Part shown: in pieces, positions 26,823-34,699 of the stretch
Position numbering within the stretch: the stretch's first letter is position 1
How the letters are laid out: each line of letters opens with the position of its first letter
NCBI GenBank assembly: GCA_964507445.1
Contig: CAZDQF010000007.1
Span: 1 to 64,000, forward strand
Length of the DNA stretch: 64,000 nt
Direction: 5' to 3'
Source of the DNA: GCA-2683135 sp964507445
GTDB taxonomy: Bacteria > Planctomycetota > GCA-002687715
Notes under the pieces: model-generated
What the model was told of the DNA's origin: nothing
The model's input: the letters and a program-made list of their open reading frames with translations, nothing else
The model's database searches: none
Translations under genes and position numbers: made by a program

Positions 26823-27155
26823 ATGACATCCAAGAAGCTCGTGGCAGCGTCAACGGAACCGCTGGTGCTCTCGGTCCTCGGGAGAGGAGAGAGCTATGGC
26901 TACGCCATCATCAATCAGGTGAAGGAGCTCTCGGACGGGGCCCTGGAATGGACCGACGGGATGCTCTATCCGGTGCTCCACCGGCTGGAGAAGCGTGGGC
27001 TGGTGGCGTCCCGCTGGGCTCAGTCGGACACGGGACGGCGGCGACGCTATTACAGCCTCTCCGAGTCCGGTCAGGTCGCCCTGCAGCGAGAACGTGACGA
27101 GTGGGGCGCGGTCAACAGCACCCTCTCCCTGCTCTGGGGAGGTAGCCATGCTTGA
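26823..27155 (+). CDS. PadR family transcriptional regulator
   Basis: A 110-residue winged-helix repressor. Family signatures are plain: EPLVLSVLGRGESYGYAI, WTDGMLYPVLHRLEKRGLV and RRRRYYSLSESG. It lacks the long C-terminal dimer domain, as in the short PadR-s1 group that pairs with membrane proteins. AGGAGG precedes the ATG by six bases. Its end overlaps the next gene by eight bases, so both are translated together and the regulator probably controls its own operon. Confidence 0.93.
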   Translation: MTSKKLVAASTEPLVLSVLGRGESYGYAIINQVKELSDGALEWTDGMLYPVLHRLEKRGLVASRWAQSDTGRRRRYYSLSESGQVALQRERDEWGAVNSTLSLLWGGSHA

Positions 27156-27858
27156 CTTGCAAGCCTGCGTGAGAGACTGGAGACAGCGGCTCGAGCGAAC
27201 CGGCGCGTTCAGGCCGTGGCAGCTCGACGAGCTGGAGGACCACTTGACCTGTGCCCTGGAAGACCTGGTCGAGCGGGGCGGGGTCTCGGAGGCGACGTGG
27301 AGCGACGTGGTCGCCCGGGTCGGCAGCAGCGACCAGCTGGTCTCCGAGTTCACCAAGGGGTACAGCCGGACGTTGGCCTCGCGGCTGCTGGGCGTGGGTT
27401 TCGCCGCTACGCTCTTCGTGGGCCTGAGCTTCCTCTCCGTCGGTTCGGTGACGGTCTCCAACTTCGTCCACCTCGGCGCGGCGGTGTTCGTGCTCGGCCT
27501 GGTGTTCGGGGGGCTGGTGGCGGGCTTCGGTCCGAGCAGGGTGGTGTCCTCCTTCCGGGAGGCCCTGGGACGATCGGATGGTCTCGACCTGAAGGACGTG
27601 ACCCGGTTGCGCCAGGTGCTGCGGCGCGGCTATCGACTGTCGTGGTCCAGCGGGGTGATCGTCAGCGTGATCGGCGTGATTCAGGTCCTGTCCAACGTGA
27701 CGTCTCCGGCGGAGGTCGGTGCAGGGTTGGCCCTCAGCACCTTGTCGTTGCTGTACGGTGCGTTGCTGGCGGAGTTGTGCTTCGCCAATCTGGACGCCTG
27801 GATATCCAGCAGGGTCGTGGGCGGCCCCGAGCGGGTCTCTCTCGCCCAAGCGTCATGA
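27148..27858 (+). CDS. Membrane protein with permease-prefix-like N-terminus
   Basis: A 236-residue protein coupled to the PadR gene. Residues 1-75 resemble the cytoplasmic prefix (HAAS/permease-prefix type) commonly found in PadR-linked membrane proteins: RPWQLDELEDHLTCALEDLV followed by a Glu-rich helix. The rest has four hydrophobic segments; the last pair (LSTLSLLYGALLAELCFAN) resembles the MotA/TolQ/ExbB membrane core. ATG 27148 has GGGGAGG five bases upstream and overlaps the padR stop. The longer in-frame reading from 26995 is not needed. Role unknown; the pairing suggests an envelope-stress or transport system. Confidence 0.75.
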   Translation: MLDLQACVRDWRQRLERTGAFRPWQLDELEDHLTCALEDLVERGGVSEATWSDVVARVGSSDQLVSEFTKGYSRTLASRLLGVGFAATLFVGLSFLSVGSVTVSNFVHLGAAVFVLGLVFGGLVAGFGPSRVVSSFREALGRSDGLDLKDVTRLRQVLRRGYRLSWSSGVIVSVIGVIQVLSNVTSPAEVGAGLALSTLSLLYGALLAELCFANLDAWISSRVVGGPERVSLAQAS

Positions 27859-27952
27859 CCCTCGGCCGTTAGGGGCAGGAGGCTACGGTGGTCAGCAGGA
27901 CCGCACGGGACAGCTCGTGGGTTCCGGCGGGGCATCCTCGCCGGGACCCTGC

Positions 27953-27958
27953 TACGGT
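27953..27958 (+). promoter_or_regulatory. Candidate -10 box (TACGGT), leaderless start
   Basis: TACGGT ends exactly 6 nt before ATG 27965, matching the recurrent spacing seen at other gene heads. Confidence 0.4.
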
Positions 27959-27964
27959 TCCCTC

Positions 27965-28255
27965 ATGAACCGAGCTCAACGGGTGGCAGGTTTCATCTCC
28001 GTCGTGTTCTTCCTCGTGGCGTCGCTGATCCCGCCCAAGATCGTCGTACGACACCGGATCAACGGAGATGATGACGTGCGTCGGAGATGGGACTGGCTGT
28101 TCCACGAGAGCGCGGTGTGGGACGAGTCCAGCATCGACTGGGCCACGCTCGCTTATGAGTGGTGCGTGATCTTCATCGCCGGGGCCGGGCTCATCTGGGT
28201 CTTGCGGCGGCCCGCTCCCGCGCCGAACGTCGCGGATCCCCCTGCCGTGCCCTGA
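27965..28255 (+). CDS. Small two-span membrane protein
   Basis: A 96-residue protein. One hydrophobic segment lies at 8-27 (VAGFISVVFFLVASLIPPK) and another near 64-84 (WCVIFIAGAGLIWVLRR). The loop between them is acidic and rich in Trp and Asp. The C-terminal tail is Pro/Ala rich. No binding site precedes the ATG, but a TACGGT box is 6 nt upstream, which suits a leaderless message. I recognise no family; function unknown. It converges on the following secreted-protein gene. Confidence 0.65.
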   Translation: MNRAQRVAGFISVVFFLVASLIPPKIVVRHRINGDDDVRRRWDWLFHESAVWDESSIDWATLAYEWCVIFIAGAGLIWVLRRPAPAPNVADPPAVP

Positions 28256-28263
28256 GGCGCGGG

Positions 28264-30342
28264 CTACCAGAGCTCCACGACGGAGCGGTTGCCGTTGTTG
28301 GGGTCCAGGGACAGGGCGCCGGTCAGGATCGAACCGTCGTCCAGCAGCACGGTGACGTTCATGCCCACGTGATCCGCCGCCCCCACGGTGCCCGGGTCCG
28401 TGTCGGCATCGAACTGCAGGGCGTTGCCGTGGAACTGGCTCCCGGTGAACTGGAAGGTGACGGTGTTGTAGTTGGCGCCCCCGATGTTGTTGGACCCGCT
28501 CCAGCCGGAGTTGGTGAACGGGTTGGAGGCGGAGTAGTCGAGCCCCGTGGCGACGTCCGAGTTGTTGCGGTAGGTGCTGCCCTGGCTGAACACGCCGCCG
28601 GCGGCGGGCATGCCCTGGTCGGTGTCGAAGTAGACGCCGTTGGCCGGGCTCGCGGCGCCCTGGAAGCTCAGCACCACGCCCACGATGGCGGCGGGGGTGG
28701 TGCCGTTATGGGTGATGTTCCAGAACCCGTCGGGGTCCGTCACGTAGGAGTTGCTGCCGTCGCAGGACACCACCACCCGCGGCTGAGGGGACACGGTGAG
28801 CTCCGTGCAGGCGCTGAGGCTGAACCCCTCGAGGCTGATCGGGTTCGCGGTGAAGAGCTGGCCCGCGTAGAACACGGACCCGGGGATGGTGAACGGGAGG
28901 TTCTGGCCGCCCGCGGGCATGAGCGGGTTGTTGCCGAACAGCTGGATGAGCGGGGCGGAGACCAGGTCCAGGTTGACGATGTCTCCATCGGCGGACACGT
29001 AGGCCGCGGGGATCGCCGGCACGGCGCTCAGGTAGAGCTCGAAGGGCTGCCCGGTGACGCCGTCCAGGTGGGCCACGTGGGAGGTCCCGCTGGACACATC
29101 CACCTGGATCGGTCCCAGGTACGGGTCGTTGGCGGCGTTCCCGTCCACGTCCAGGTGGGCGACCCCGTTCACCTGCCACGAGGGACCGGGGAACTGCGGC
29201 GCCGGCAGGGTGACGGCGCCGCCGGACCGGAAGAGATCGACGGTGGCGCTCAGGGGGGCCGGGTCCGTGGCGTCGAACCAGAAGGAGTACCCCTCGCTCC
29301 AGCGCATGGCGTTGGCGTTGGCGTTCTGCGAGAAGGGCTGGTCCACGCTCCAGGTCACCCCGTTACTGGCCGTGGATACTCCCCACGGGTTGTTGTTGTA
29401 GACCTCGTTGCTGTGGGTCTGGGGGGCGTGAAACCCGGTGTTGGTGATGACCACCGCGGGGGCGAACTGGACCGAGAAGCCGGCGCCGCCGTCATGGCAG
29501 TTGAGGTTCTGAACGCAGTACTCGAAGTGCCAGGTGCCGTCGCCGTTGTCCGTACGCTTGGCCCCGAGGTTGAAGAGCCCGCCGTCGGGGCCCATGGCCT
29601 GGACCGATTGCAGGACCACCCCTGCGTCGATGGCGGCCCAGGCGGCGATGGCGGGGAGCTGTCGCACGGTGGGGGCGGTGAACGTCAGGTCGTAGTTCGT
29701 GGGGCCGCCGGTCACCTGGGCGAGGCGGTAGGAGGCGTTGTTGTCATCCACGCCGCCGAGGGCGTCCTGCCAGTGGATGTACTGGGCCTCGCAGACGTAA
29801 GTGGATGCGGTGTCCAGGTCCCCCAGGGGGACCCGCAGCCGTCGGGCCGTGTTCCCGGACCAGGACGGGTTGGACGGGGGGTAGGAGAAGTACCCGGTGG
29901 ACGGGTTGATGTCGGAGCGGGGACCGAGCCCCGATTGCTGGCCGTTCTGGCAGGCTCCGTAAGGGTCGGAGCAGTTGATGCCCAGGGCCGTGTTGTTGGG
30001 GTAGGGCTGGCAGCCGCCGCAGATGTCCTGCTGCAGCGCTCCGAACCCGTGCTTCACCCATGACATCCCGATCATGGTGAAGCGACCACGGTTGGTTGGG
30101 TCGTAGCGGTACAGGGTGCCGCCCATGACCGGGTGCTCGTTGGTGGTGGCCTGCCAGATGAGCGGCGCGGTTCCCAGATTGCAAGACGTGGTCCCGAGCG
30201 AGAACGCGTCGTAGCCGGATTGCGCGGTGTAGTTGCAGGGTCCCGTGACGTCTCCCACGATCACGTCCGGCTGACCGACGGCGACGGTGACGAGCAGGGC
30301 GCTGAGGATGACGGCCGGAAAGGTCCTCGGAGTTCGGATCAT
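28264..30342 (-). CDS. Large secreted protein, possible lectin-like surface protein
   Basis: A 692-residue exported protein, signal peptide FPAVILSALLVTVAVGQ. The N-terminal part has many Cys, Trp and Tyr (CNYTAQSGYDAFSLGT, ICGGCQPYPNN, YVCEAQYIHWQDALGG), resembling lysyl-oxidase-like or copper-type secreted folds without the key residues being certain. The C-terminal part carries a CTELTVS motif also present in the propeller protein at 37-38 kb, then an array of beta strands. ATG overlaps the stop of the upstream FG-GAP gene (ATGA), so they form an operon. The enzyme role is not established. Confidence 0.75.
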   Translation of the reverse strand: MIRTPRTFPAVILSALLVTVAVGQPDVIVGDVTGPCNYTAQSGYDAFSLGTTSCNLGTAPLIWQATTNEHPVMGGTLYRYDPTNRGRFTMIGMSWVKHGFGALQQDICGGCQPYPNNTALGINCSDPYGACQNGQQSGLGPRSDINPSTGYFSYPPSNPSWSGNTARRLRVPLGDLDTASTYVCEAQYIHWQDALGGVDDNNASYRLAQVTGGPTNYDLTFTAPTVRQLPAIAAWAAIDAGVVLQSVQAMGPDGGLFNLGAKRTDNGDGTWHFEYCVQNLNCHDGGAGFSVQFAPAVVITNTGFHAPQTHSNEVYNNNPWGVSTASNGVTWSVDQPFSQNANANAMRWSEGYSFWFDATDPAPLSATVDLFRSGGAVTLPAPQFPGPSWQVNGVAHLDVDGNAANDPYLGPIQVDVSSGTSHVAHLDGVTGQPFELYLSAVPAIPAAYVSADGDIVNLDLVSAPLIQLFGNNPLMPAGGQNLPFTIPGSVFYAGQLFTANPISLEGFSLSACTELTVSPQPRVVVSCDGSNSYVTDPDGFWNITHNGTTPAAIVGVVLSFQGAASPANGVYFDTDQGMPAAGGVFSQGSTYRNNSDVATGLDYSASNPFTNSGWSGSNNIGGANYNTVTFQFTGSQFHGNALQFDADTDPGTVGAADHVGMNVTVLLDDGSILTGALSLDPNNGNRSVVELW

Positions 30343-31853
30343 TGGATGGCCACCGTGAGGAGGTTGCTCTGCCAGAACAGACCTGTAGGGAGCAAACTCG
30401 AGTCCTGGACGAAGGCCTCGCTGTAGAACACCGCGCCCACCAGGGCGGGGGCGTTGGGGACGTTGACGCTGAGGGACCAGTCGCCGTTGCCGTCGGTGGT
30501 GGGAGTTGAGAGGCTGAGGCCGAACGTGCCGGTGGGGTCCGCGAGGGGGATCACCCCGGGGCTGAGGGCCAGTTGGGTGACATAGGGGGTCGTCCCGAAG
30601 GTGCCCACGGGCACCGGCCCGGTCTGGGAGTCCGCCAGCACGTAGCACGGGGCGTTGGCGGTCGGGGATTGCAGCAGCAGCTGGATCGGGTTGCCGATGG
30701 CGGTGGCGCCGAGGACGTCCAGGCAGGTGGCCGCGCAGCTGGGCGGCGGGGGCGGCGCTCCGTTCTCGTACCAGGCCACGCGGTCATCGAACAGGGAGGC
30801 GGAGAGCACGTCCTGGTCTCCGTCACCGTCCAGGTCTTCCGCGTACACGCTCACCACGCCGTCGGCGGCGGTGCTGATGATCTGGATGGGGCCGAAGGCG
30901 CCGCCCCCCAGGTTCTCGTACCAGGCCAGGCTGTCGTCGCCGGTGGCGGCGGAGAGGATGTCCAGGTCGTTGTCCCCGTCCAGGTCCGTGGCGTACACCG
31001 ACTGGGGGTTGAGCACGGCGGTGGTGATGACCTGCTGCGGTCCGAAGTTGCCGCCTCCCAGGTTCTCGTACCAGGCCACCTTGTTGTCCGCCCAGGAAGC
31101 GGAGAGGACGTCCGCGTCGCCGTCCCCGTCCAGGTCCGCGGCGTGGACGAAGACCGCCGTCAGGGCGTTCACCGTGATCACCTGCTGGCCGCCGAAGTTG
31201 CCACCTCCCAGATTCTCGTACCAGGCGATCTTGTGGTCGAACTGGGAGGCGGAGAGGACGTCCGGGTCGTTGTCCCCGTCCAGGTCCGCGGCGTATACGG
31301 TCCACGCCCAATCGGCGCTGGTGCTGATGATCTGGGGCGACGTGAAGTTGCCACCTCCCAGATTCTCGTACCAGGCGATCTTGTCGTCCCATGCGGAGGC
31401 GGAGAGCACGTCGATGTCGTTGTCTCCGTCCAGGTCCGTGGCGTACACGCTCTGGCATCCGTTGGCGCTGGTGGTCAGGATCTGTTGCCCGCCGAAGTTG
31501 CCGCCGCCGAGGTTCTCGTACCAGGCCACCTTGTCCTGGTACCAGGAGGCGGAGATCACGTCCGTGTCGCCGTCCCCGTCAAGGTCCGCGGCGTAGACCG
31601 TCTGGGCGCCGTCGGCGGTGCTGGCCACGAGCTGTTGCGGCCCGAAGGTGCCGCCTCCCAGGTTCTCGTACCAGGCGATCTTGTCGTCGTTACGGGATGC
31701 GGAGAGCACGTCCGCGTCACCATCACCGTCCAGGTCCGTGGCATAGACGCTGCGGGCGCGATCCGCGTTGGTGGTCAGGGTCTGCTGCGCGCCGAACGTG
31801 GTCTGACAGACCACGCTGGACGTGAGGATCGTGATGACGGCGAGGGTTCTCAT
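30339..31853 (-). CDS. Secreted protein with seven VCBS/FG-GAP repeats
   Basis: A 504-residue exported protein: signal peptide (TLAVITILTSSVVCQ), seven exact-length 50-residue repeats and a C-terminal beta domain. Each repeat has the calcium-loop pattern DLDGDGDADVLSAS followed by IAWYENLGGG, typical of the VCBS/integrin-alpha-like propeller. A Pro-rich linker and a roughly 130-residue tail ending FWQSNLLTVAIQ follow. ATG 31853 gives a direct signal peptide; the frame is open upstream but codes for nothing sensible. Its stop overlaps the start of the next gene. Probable surface adhesion or binding role, inferred from fold only. Confidence 0.88.
   Translation of the reverse strand: MRTLAVITILTSSVVCQTTFGAQQTLTTNADRARSVYATDLDGDGDADVLSASRNDDKIAWYENLGGGTFGPQQLVASTADGAQTVYAADLDGDGDTDVISASWYQDKVAWYENLGGGNFGGQQILTTSANGCQSVYATDLDGDNDIDVLSASAWDDKIAWYENLGGGNFTSPQIISTSADWAWTVYAADLDGDNDPDVLSASQFDHKIAWYENLGGGNFGGQQVITVNALTAVFVHAADLDGDGDADVLSASWADNKVAWYENLGGGNFGPQQVITTAVLNPQSVYATDLDGDNDLDILSAATGDDSLAWYENLGGGAFGPIQIISTAADGVVSVYAEDLDGDGDQDVLSASLFDDRVAWYENGAPPPPPSCAATCLDVLGATAIGNPIQLLLQSPTANAPCYVLADSQTGPVPVGTFGTTPYVTQLALSPGVIPLADPTGTFGLSLSTPTTDGNGDWSLSVNVPNAPALVGAVFYSEAFVQDSSLLPTGLFWQSNLLTVAIQ
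30763..31810 (-). repeat. Seven tandem 150-bp repeats
   Basis: The motif ttctcgtaccaggc recurs at 30763, 30913, 31063, 31213, 31363, 31513 and 31663, exactly 150 bases apart. The units encode the 50-residue repeats of the secreted VCBS protein. Bases differ at third positions but length does not, which suggests recent duplication or gene conversion. Confidence 0.9.
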
Positions 31854-31972
31854 CTGCTGCTCGCGGAGAAGCGGGGAGGCTTCCATCGTAATGCGTCGCC
31901 TGAGCCCGCGGGGCTGGAAGGTGCCCCGCGGGGACGAGGGGAGACGGGTTATTGCGGATACCGGCCGTGCCG

Positions 31973-33343
31973 TCAGGACACTGCCGGTGGCGCGAACCCG
32001 TCCCGGTAAGCGCGCTTGACCACGGTCTTGGTGGCCTCCTCGTGGTTGGTGAACGCGAGCTTGGACCTGTCCCACCGCAGCTCCTTGCCGGGGAATCGGG
32101 TGGCCTTGACCGCCAGGAGGGCCGGCTCCGTCATGCGCACCGCGTCCTTGAACGGGCTGCGCAGCTCCGTGTTCTTGCCGACGCAGTTGTCCACCCAGGC
32201 GTGCCAGTGGTTGAGCTTCGGGAAGTCCGGCAGGCCCGGCATGTCCAGGCCCTTGGTCATCTTGCCGTCTCGCCAGATCTCGAGCCTGCCGCCGGCTCCG
32301 AGGATGAGAGTGCCGCCCTCACAGACCACCAGGGTGCAGTTGCCGTCGAGCCAGGCGTTGGCCGGCAGTCCGAGGGCGGCCCGTGAAGGCCGCTGGCCGT
32401 GGTCGTTGTAGTGGAGAGGGAAGTGCCGGTCGGCGAACTTGTCCGAGTCCACCGCGTAGGTGATGACGGACTGGCAGGGGTGGACGTGAAAGTGCTCACC
32501 GGCGGTCTCTGCGCAGTGGGTCTGGACCGCGATGGGGGAGGTCAGGTCGTCGTACGCGAACACGAGGACGTCGAGGATGTGGCAGCCCCAGTCTCCCAGG
32601 CCGTTGGTCCCGTACTCCCACCAGGACCGCCACTTGATGGGAGCCAGGCCGGCTCGGTAGGGAGCCTCGGAGCAGGGGCCGAGCCACAGATCCCAGTCCA
32701 CGTGCTTCGGCGGCGAGGACGGGTCGTGCAGCTTGCTCTCGTAGTTGAAGTACCGGCCCGGGTTGGGGGACCCGGTCCAGCAGTGGGCTTCGATGGCCTT
32801 GCCCAGGAGGCCTCGTCGCAGGATCTCCACGGCGGCGCGACGACCGGGGTAGACCATGCGCTGGTCTCCCAACTGGGTCACGAGCTGTGGGCGGGCTGCC
32901 AGGGCCTGCTCCATCATCACCAGCTCTTCCAGCTGTTGCACCAGCGGCTTCTGCCCGTAGACGTGTTTGCCGTGCTGCATGGCGGTCAGCATGATCGGCG
33001 CGTGGGAGTGGTCGGGCGTGGATACGATGACCGCGTCGAACTTGTCAGCGTGCTCGGCGAAGGCCTCGCGATAGTCCTTGCAGGCGAACGCATCCGGCAC
33101 CTGCTCCTTGGCCTTGGCCAGGGCCTTGGAGTCGACGTCGCAGAGACCCACGATCTCGGCGTCCGGGTGGCTGGAGACCTCGCGCCGGTCGGCGCCGCCG
33201 ATGGTCCCGATGACGCCTATGGAGAGGACCCGCAGCTTGGCCGAGCTGCCGCTCCAGAATCCGGGGATCGAGGGGAGGCTGGCCGCGCCGAGGCCGGCGG
33301 CGGAGGCTTGCAGGAACTGACGTCGGTCGGCTGTTCTGGTCAT
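31973..33343 (-). CDS. GFO/IDH/MocA family oxidoreductase, Tat-exported
   Basis: A 456-residue Tat substrate (signal ADRRQFLQASAAGLGAAS). The nucleotide-binding domain shows VIGTIGGADRREVSS, CDVD and STPDHSHAPI. The family Lys motif is present as YGQKPLVQQLEEL, with Gln in place of the usual Glu. The C-terminal domain contains WWEYGTNGLGDWGCHILD, typical of exported planctomycete members. Substrate is unknown. Its start overlaps the stop of the upstream peroxiredoxin-hydrolase gene (ATGA), so the two are translationally coupled; a metabolic link is only inferred. Confidence 0.9.
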   Translation of the reverse strand: MTRTADRRQFLQASAAGLGAASLPSIPGFWSGSSAKLRVLSIGVIGTIGGADRREVSSHPDAEIVGLCDVDSKALAKAKEQVPDAFACKDYREAFAEHADKFDAVIVSTPDHSHAPIMLTAMQHGKHVYGQKPLVQQLEELVMMEQALAARPQLVTQLGDQRMVYPGRRAAVEILRRGLLGKAIEAHCWTGSPNPGRYFNYESKLHDPSSPPKHVDWDLWLGPCSEAPYRAGLAPIKWRSWWEYGTNGLGDWGCHILDVLVFAYDDLTSPIAVQTHCAETAGEHFHVHPCQSVITYAVDSDKFADRHFPLHYNDHGQRPSRAALGLPANAWLDGNCTLVVCEGGTLILGAGGRLEIWRDGKMTKGLDMPGLPDFPKLNHWHAWVDNCVGKNTELRSPFKDAVRMTEPALLAVKATRFPGKELRWDRSKLAFTNHEEATKTVVKRAYRDGFAPPAVS

Positions 33344-34608
33344 GATTGCCTCAGGTGCTTTGCGAGGAACGCGGCGGCCTTGCGCCAGGCGTCGGCGGCG
33401 GCCTTGGTGTCGTAGCGTTTGCTGGAGGGGTTGGCGAAGGCGTGGTTGGCGTCGTAGCGGTGGATGACGTGGTCCACCCCTGCCTCCTTGAGCCCCTGCT
33501 CGAAGGCGTCCACGGTGGACGGGGGGATGCTGCGATCCGTGTTGCCGAAGACCCCCATGACGGCGGCCTTGATGGGCTTCAGCGCGGCGGCCTCGGTCTG
33601 CAGCCTGCCGTAGTAGATGATCGCCGCGTCGAGGTCTTCATGGGCGATGGCGGAGCGGAGGGACCACGCGCCTCCGAAGCACCACCCAATGGTGGCGATC
33701 CGGGGAGAGCGGGTCCGCTTGTCCTGGCGCAGGAACGTCAACGCGTCGGCCATGGTCCGCTGGCCCGCCGTCGCGTCCACGCTGCGCATGAGCTCCATGG
33801 CCTGGTCGCTGCTGGTAGCCACCTTGCCGCCGTACATGTCCACCGCCAGGGCGGCGTAGCCGTCGGCGGCGAGGCGATCAGCCCAGTGCTTGACGTGGTC
33901 GTTGAGCCCCCACCACTCGTGGATAAGCACCACCCCGGGGAACGGGCCCTCGCCCTTGGGTGTCGAGAGATACCCGTGCCCGTCGCCGAGTGGGACCATG
34001 CCCCCGAGGAGGCGCGGGGCCTCTCCTTGCTTGAGCTCGTGGAGAGCCTTGAACGTCGCCTCGTCGACGGCGCCGGTAAGGCCCGTATCGCCGCCGGCGC
34101 CGAGCTCCTTGAGGATCGCGGCGACCTCGGCCCCGTGCTTGCGGACGTTGACCCGGCGGAATATATGGCGGACGACCCCGTCCGGCCCCACCACGAACGT
34201 GACGCGACGAGCGAACGGTCGCCCGCTCATGAGGACGCCGTAGGCCTGCGCTGCGACCCCGTCCGGATCGGCCAGGAGGGGATAGTTGAGGTTCTCGGCC
34301 TTGGCAAAGGCGGCCTGCGCGGCGACGTCATCGGTGCTGATGCCGAACACCTTGGCGTTCACCGCCTCGAAATCCGGCGCTGCGTCCCGCAGCGCGCAAA
34401 CCTCCATGCGTCAGCCGGGGGTGGCCGCCTTCGGGTAGAAGGCGAGGACGGCCCAGCTGCCAGCGGGTGGGAAGGAGGTCTCCACGCCGCGGTGGTCCTT
34501 GCACTTGATGGTGGGTGCGGCGGCGCCGATGTCCGGTCCCTGGGCGCTCGCCATGGCGCTTGCGGCGGCGACCAGGAGCGCTACGGAGAGGGTCTGTCTG
34601 TGTGGCAT
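33340..34608 (-). CDS. Secreted peroxiredoxin-dienelactone hydrolase fusion, probable selenoprotein
   Basis: Read through the TGA at 34413-34411, this is a 422-residue exported protein. Signal peptide 1-23; PrxQ/BCP-type peroxiredoxin about 25-170; dienelactone hydrolase about 195-422. The active site reads FYPKAATPG, TGA, RMEVCALRD. The TGA (residue 66) replaces the peroxidatic Cys; Cys71, five residues later, is the expected resolving Cys of the BCP alpha-2 type. The hydrolase triad is visible: Cys310 in GWCFGG, Asp358 in GNTDRS and His389 in DANHAFAN. A perfect SECIS-like hairpin follows the TGA. Without recoding only a 65-residue stub is made. It would reduce periplasmic peroxides; the hydrolase may process lactone products. 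Nonsense mutation is the alternative. Confidence 0.82.
34377..34395 (-). promoter_or_regulatory. Strong bacterial SECIS-like hairpin
   Basis: On the coding strand a perfect 7-bp stem (GCGCTGC with GCAGCGC) encloses a GGGAC loop. The loop begins 22 nt after the in-frame TGA. A short stem with G residues at the loop start at this distance fits the general form of bacterial selenocysteine insertion elements. The sequence is inside the reading frame, as expected. Confidence 0.6.
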
Positions 34609-34631
34609 GGGGTCTCCTTCGGAGGGCGCTC

Positions 34632-34637
34632 ACTCTA
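34632..34637 (-). promoter_or_regulatory. Candidate -10 box (TAGAGT) for the peroxiredoxin-hydrolase gene
   Basis: TAGAGT lies 23 nt before ATG 34608, leaving a leader with an AAGGAG ribosome binding site. It is paired back to back with TATGAT at 34666-34671. Confidence 0.38.
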
Positions 34638-34665
34638 CACCACCGGCGTCCGTAGCAGCGGTGGC

Positions 34666-34671
34666 TATGAT
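34666..34671 (+). promoter_or_regulatory. Candidate -10 box (TATGAT) for the DUF1028-M20 gene
   Basis: TATGAT lies 28 nt before ATG 34700, followed by a leader with GGAGG seven bases before the start. Confidence 0.4.
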
Positions 34672-34699
34672 GGCCGGACGCCCTGGACGGAGGACGCCC

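Noticed and set aside
28159..32009. Long plus-strand frames opposite the secreted proteins at 28-32 kb
   Set aside because: They are mirror readings of Asp/Gly-rich repeats, full of Val, Gly and His, with no signal or family motif.
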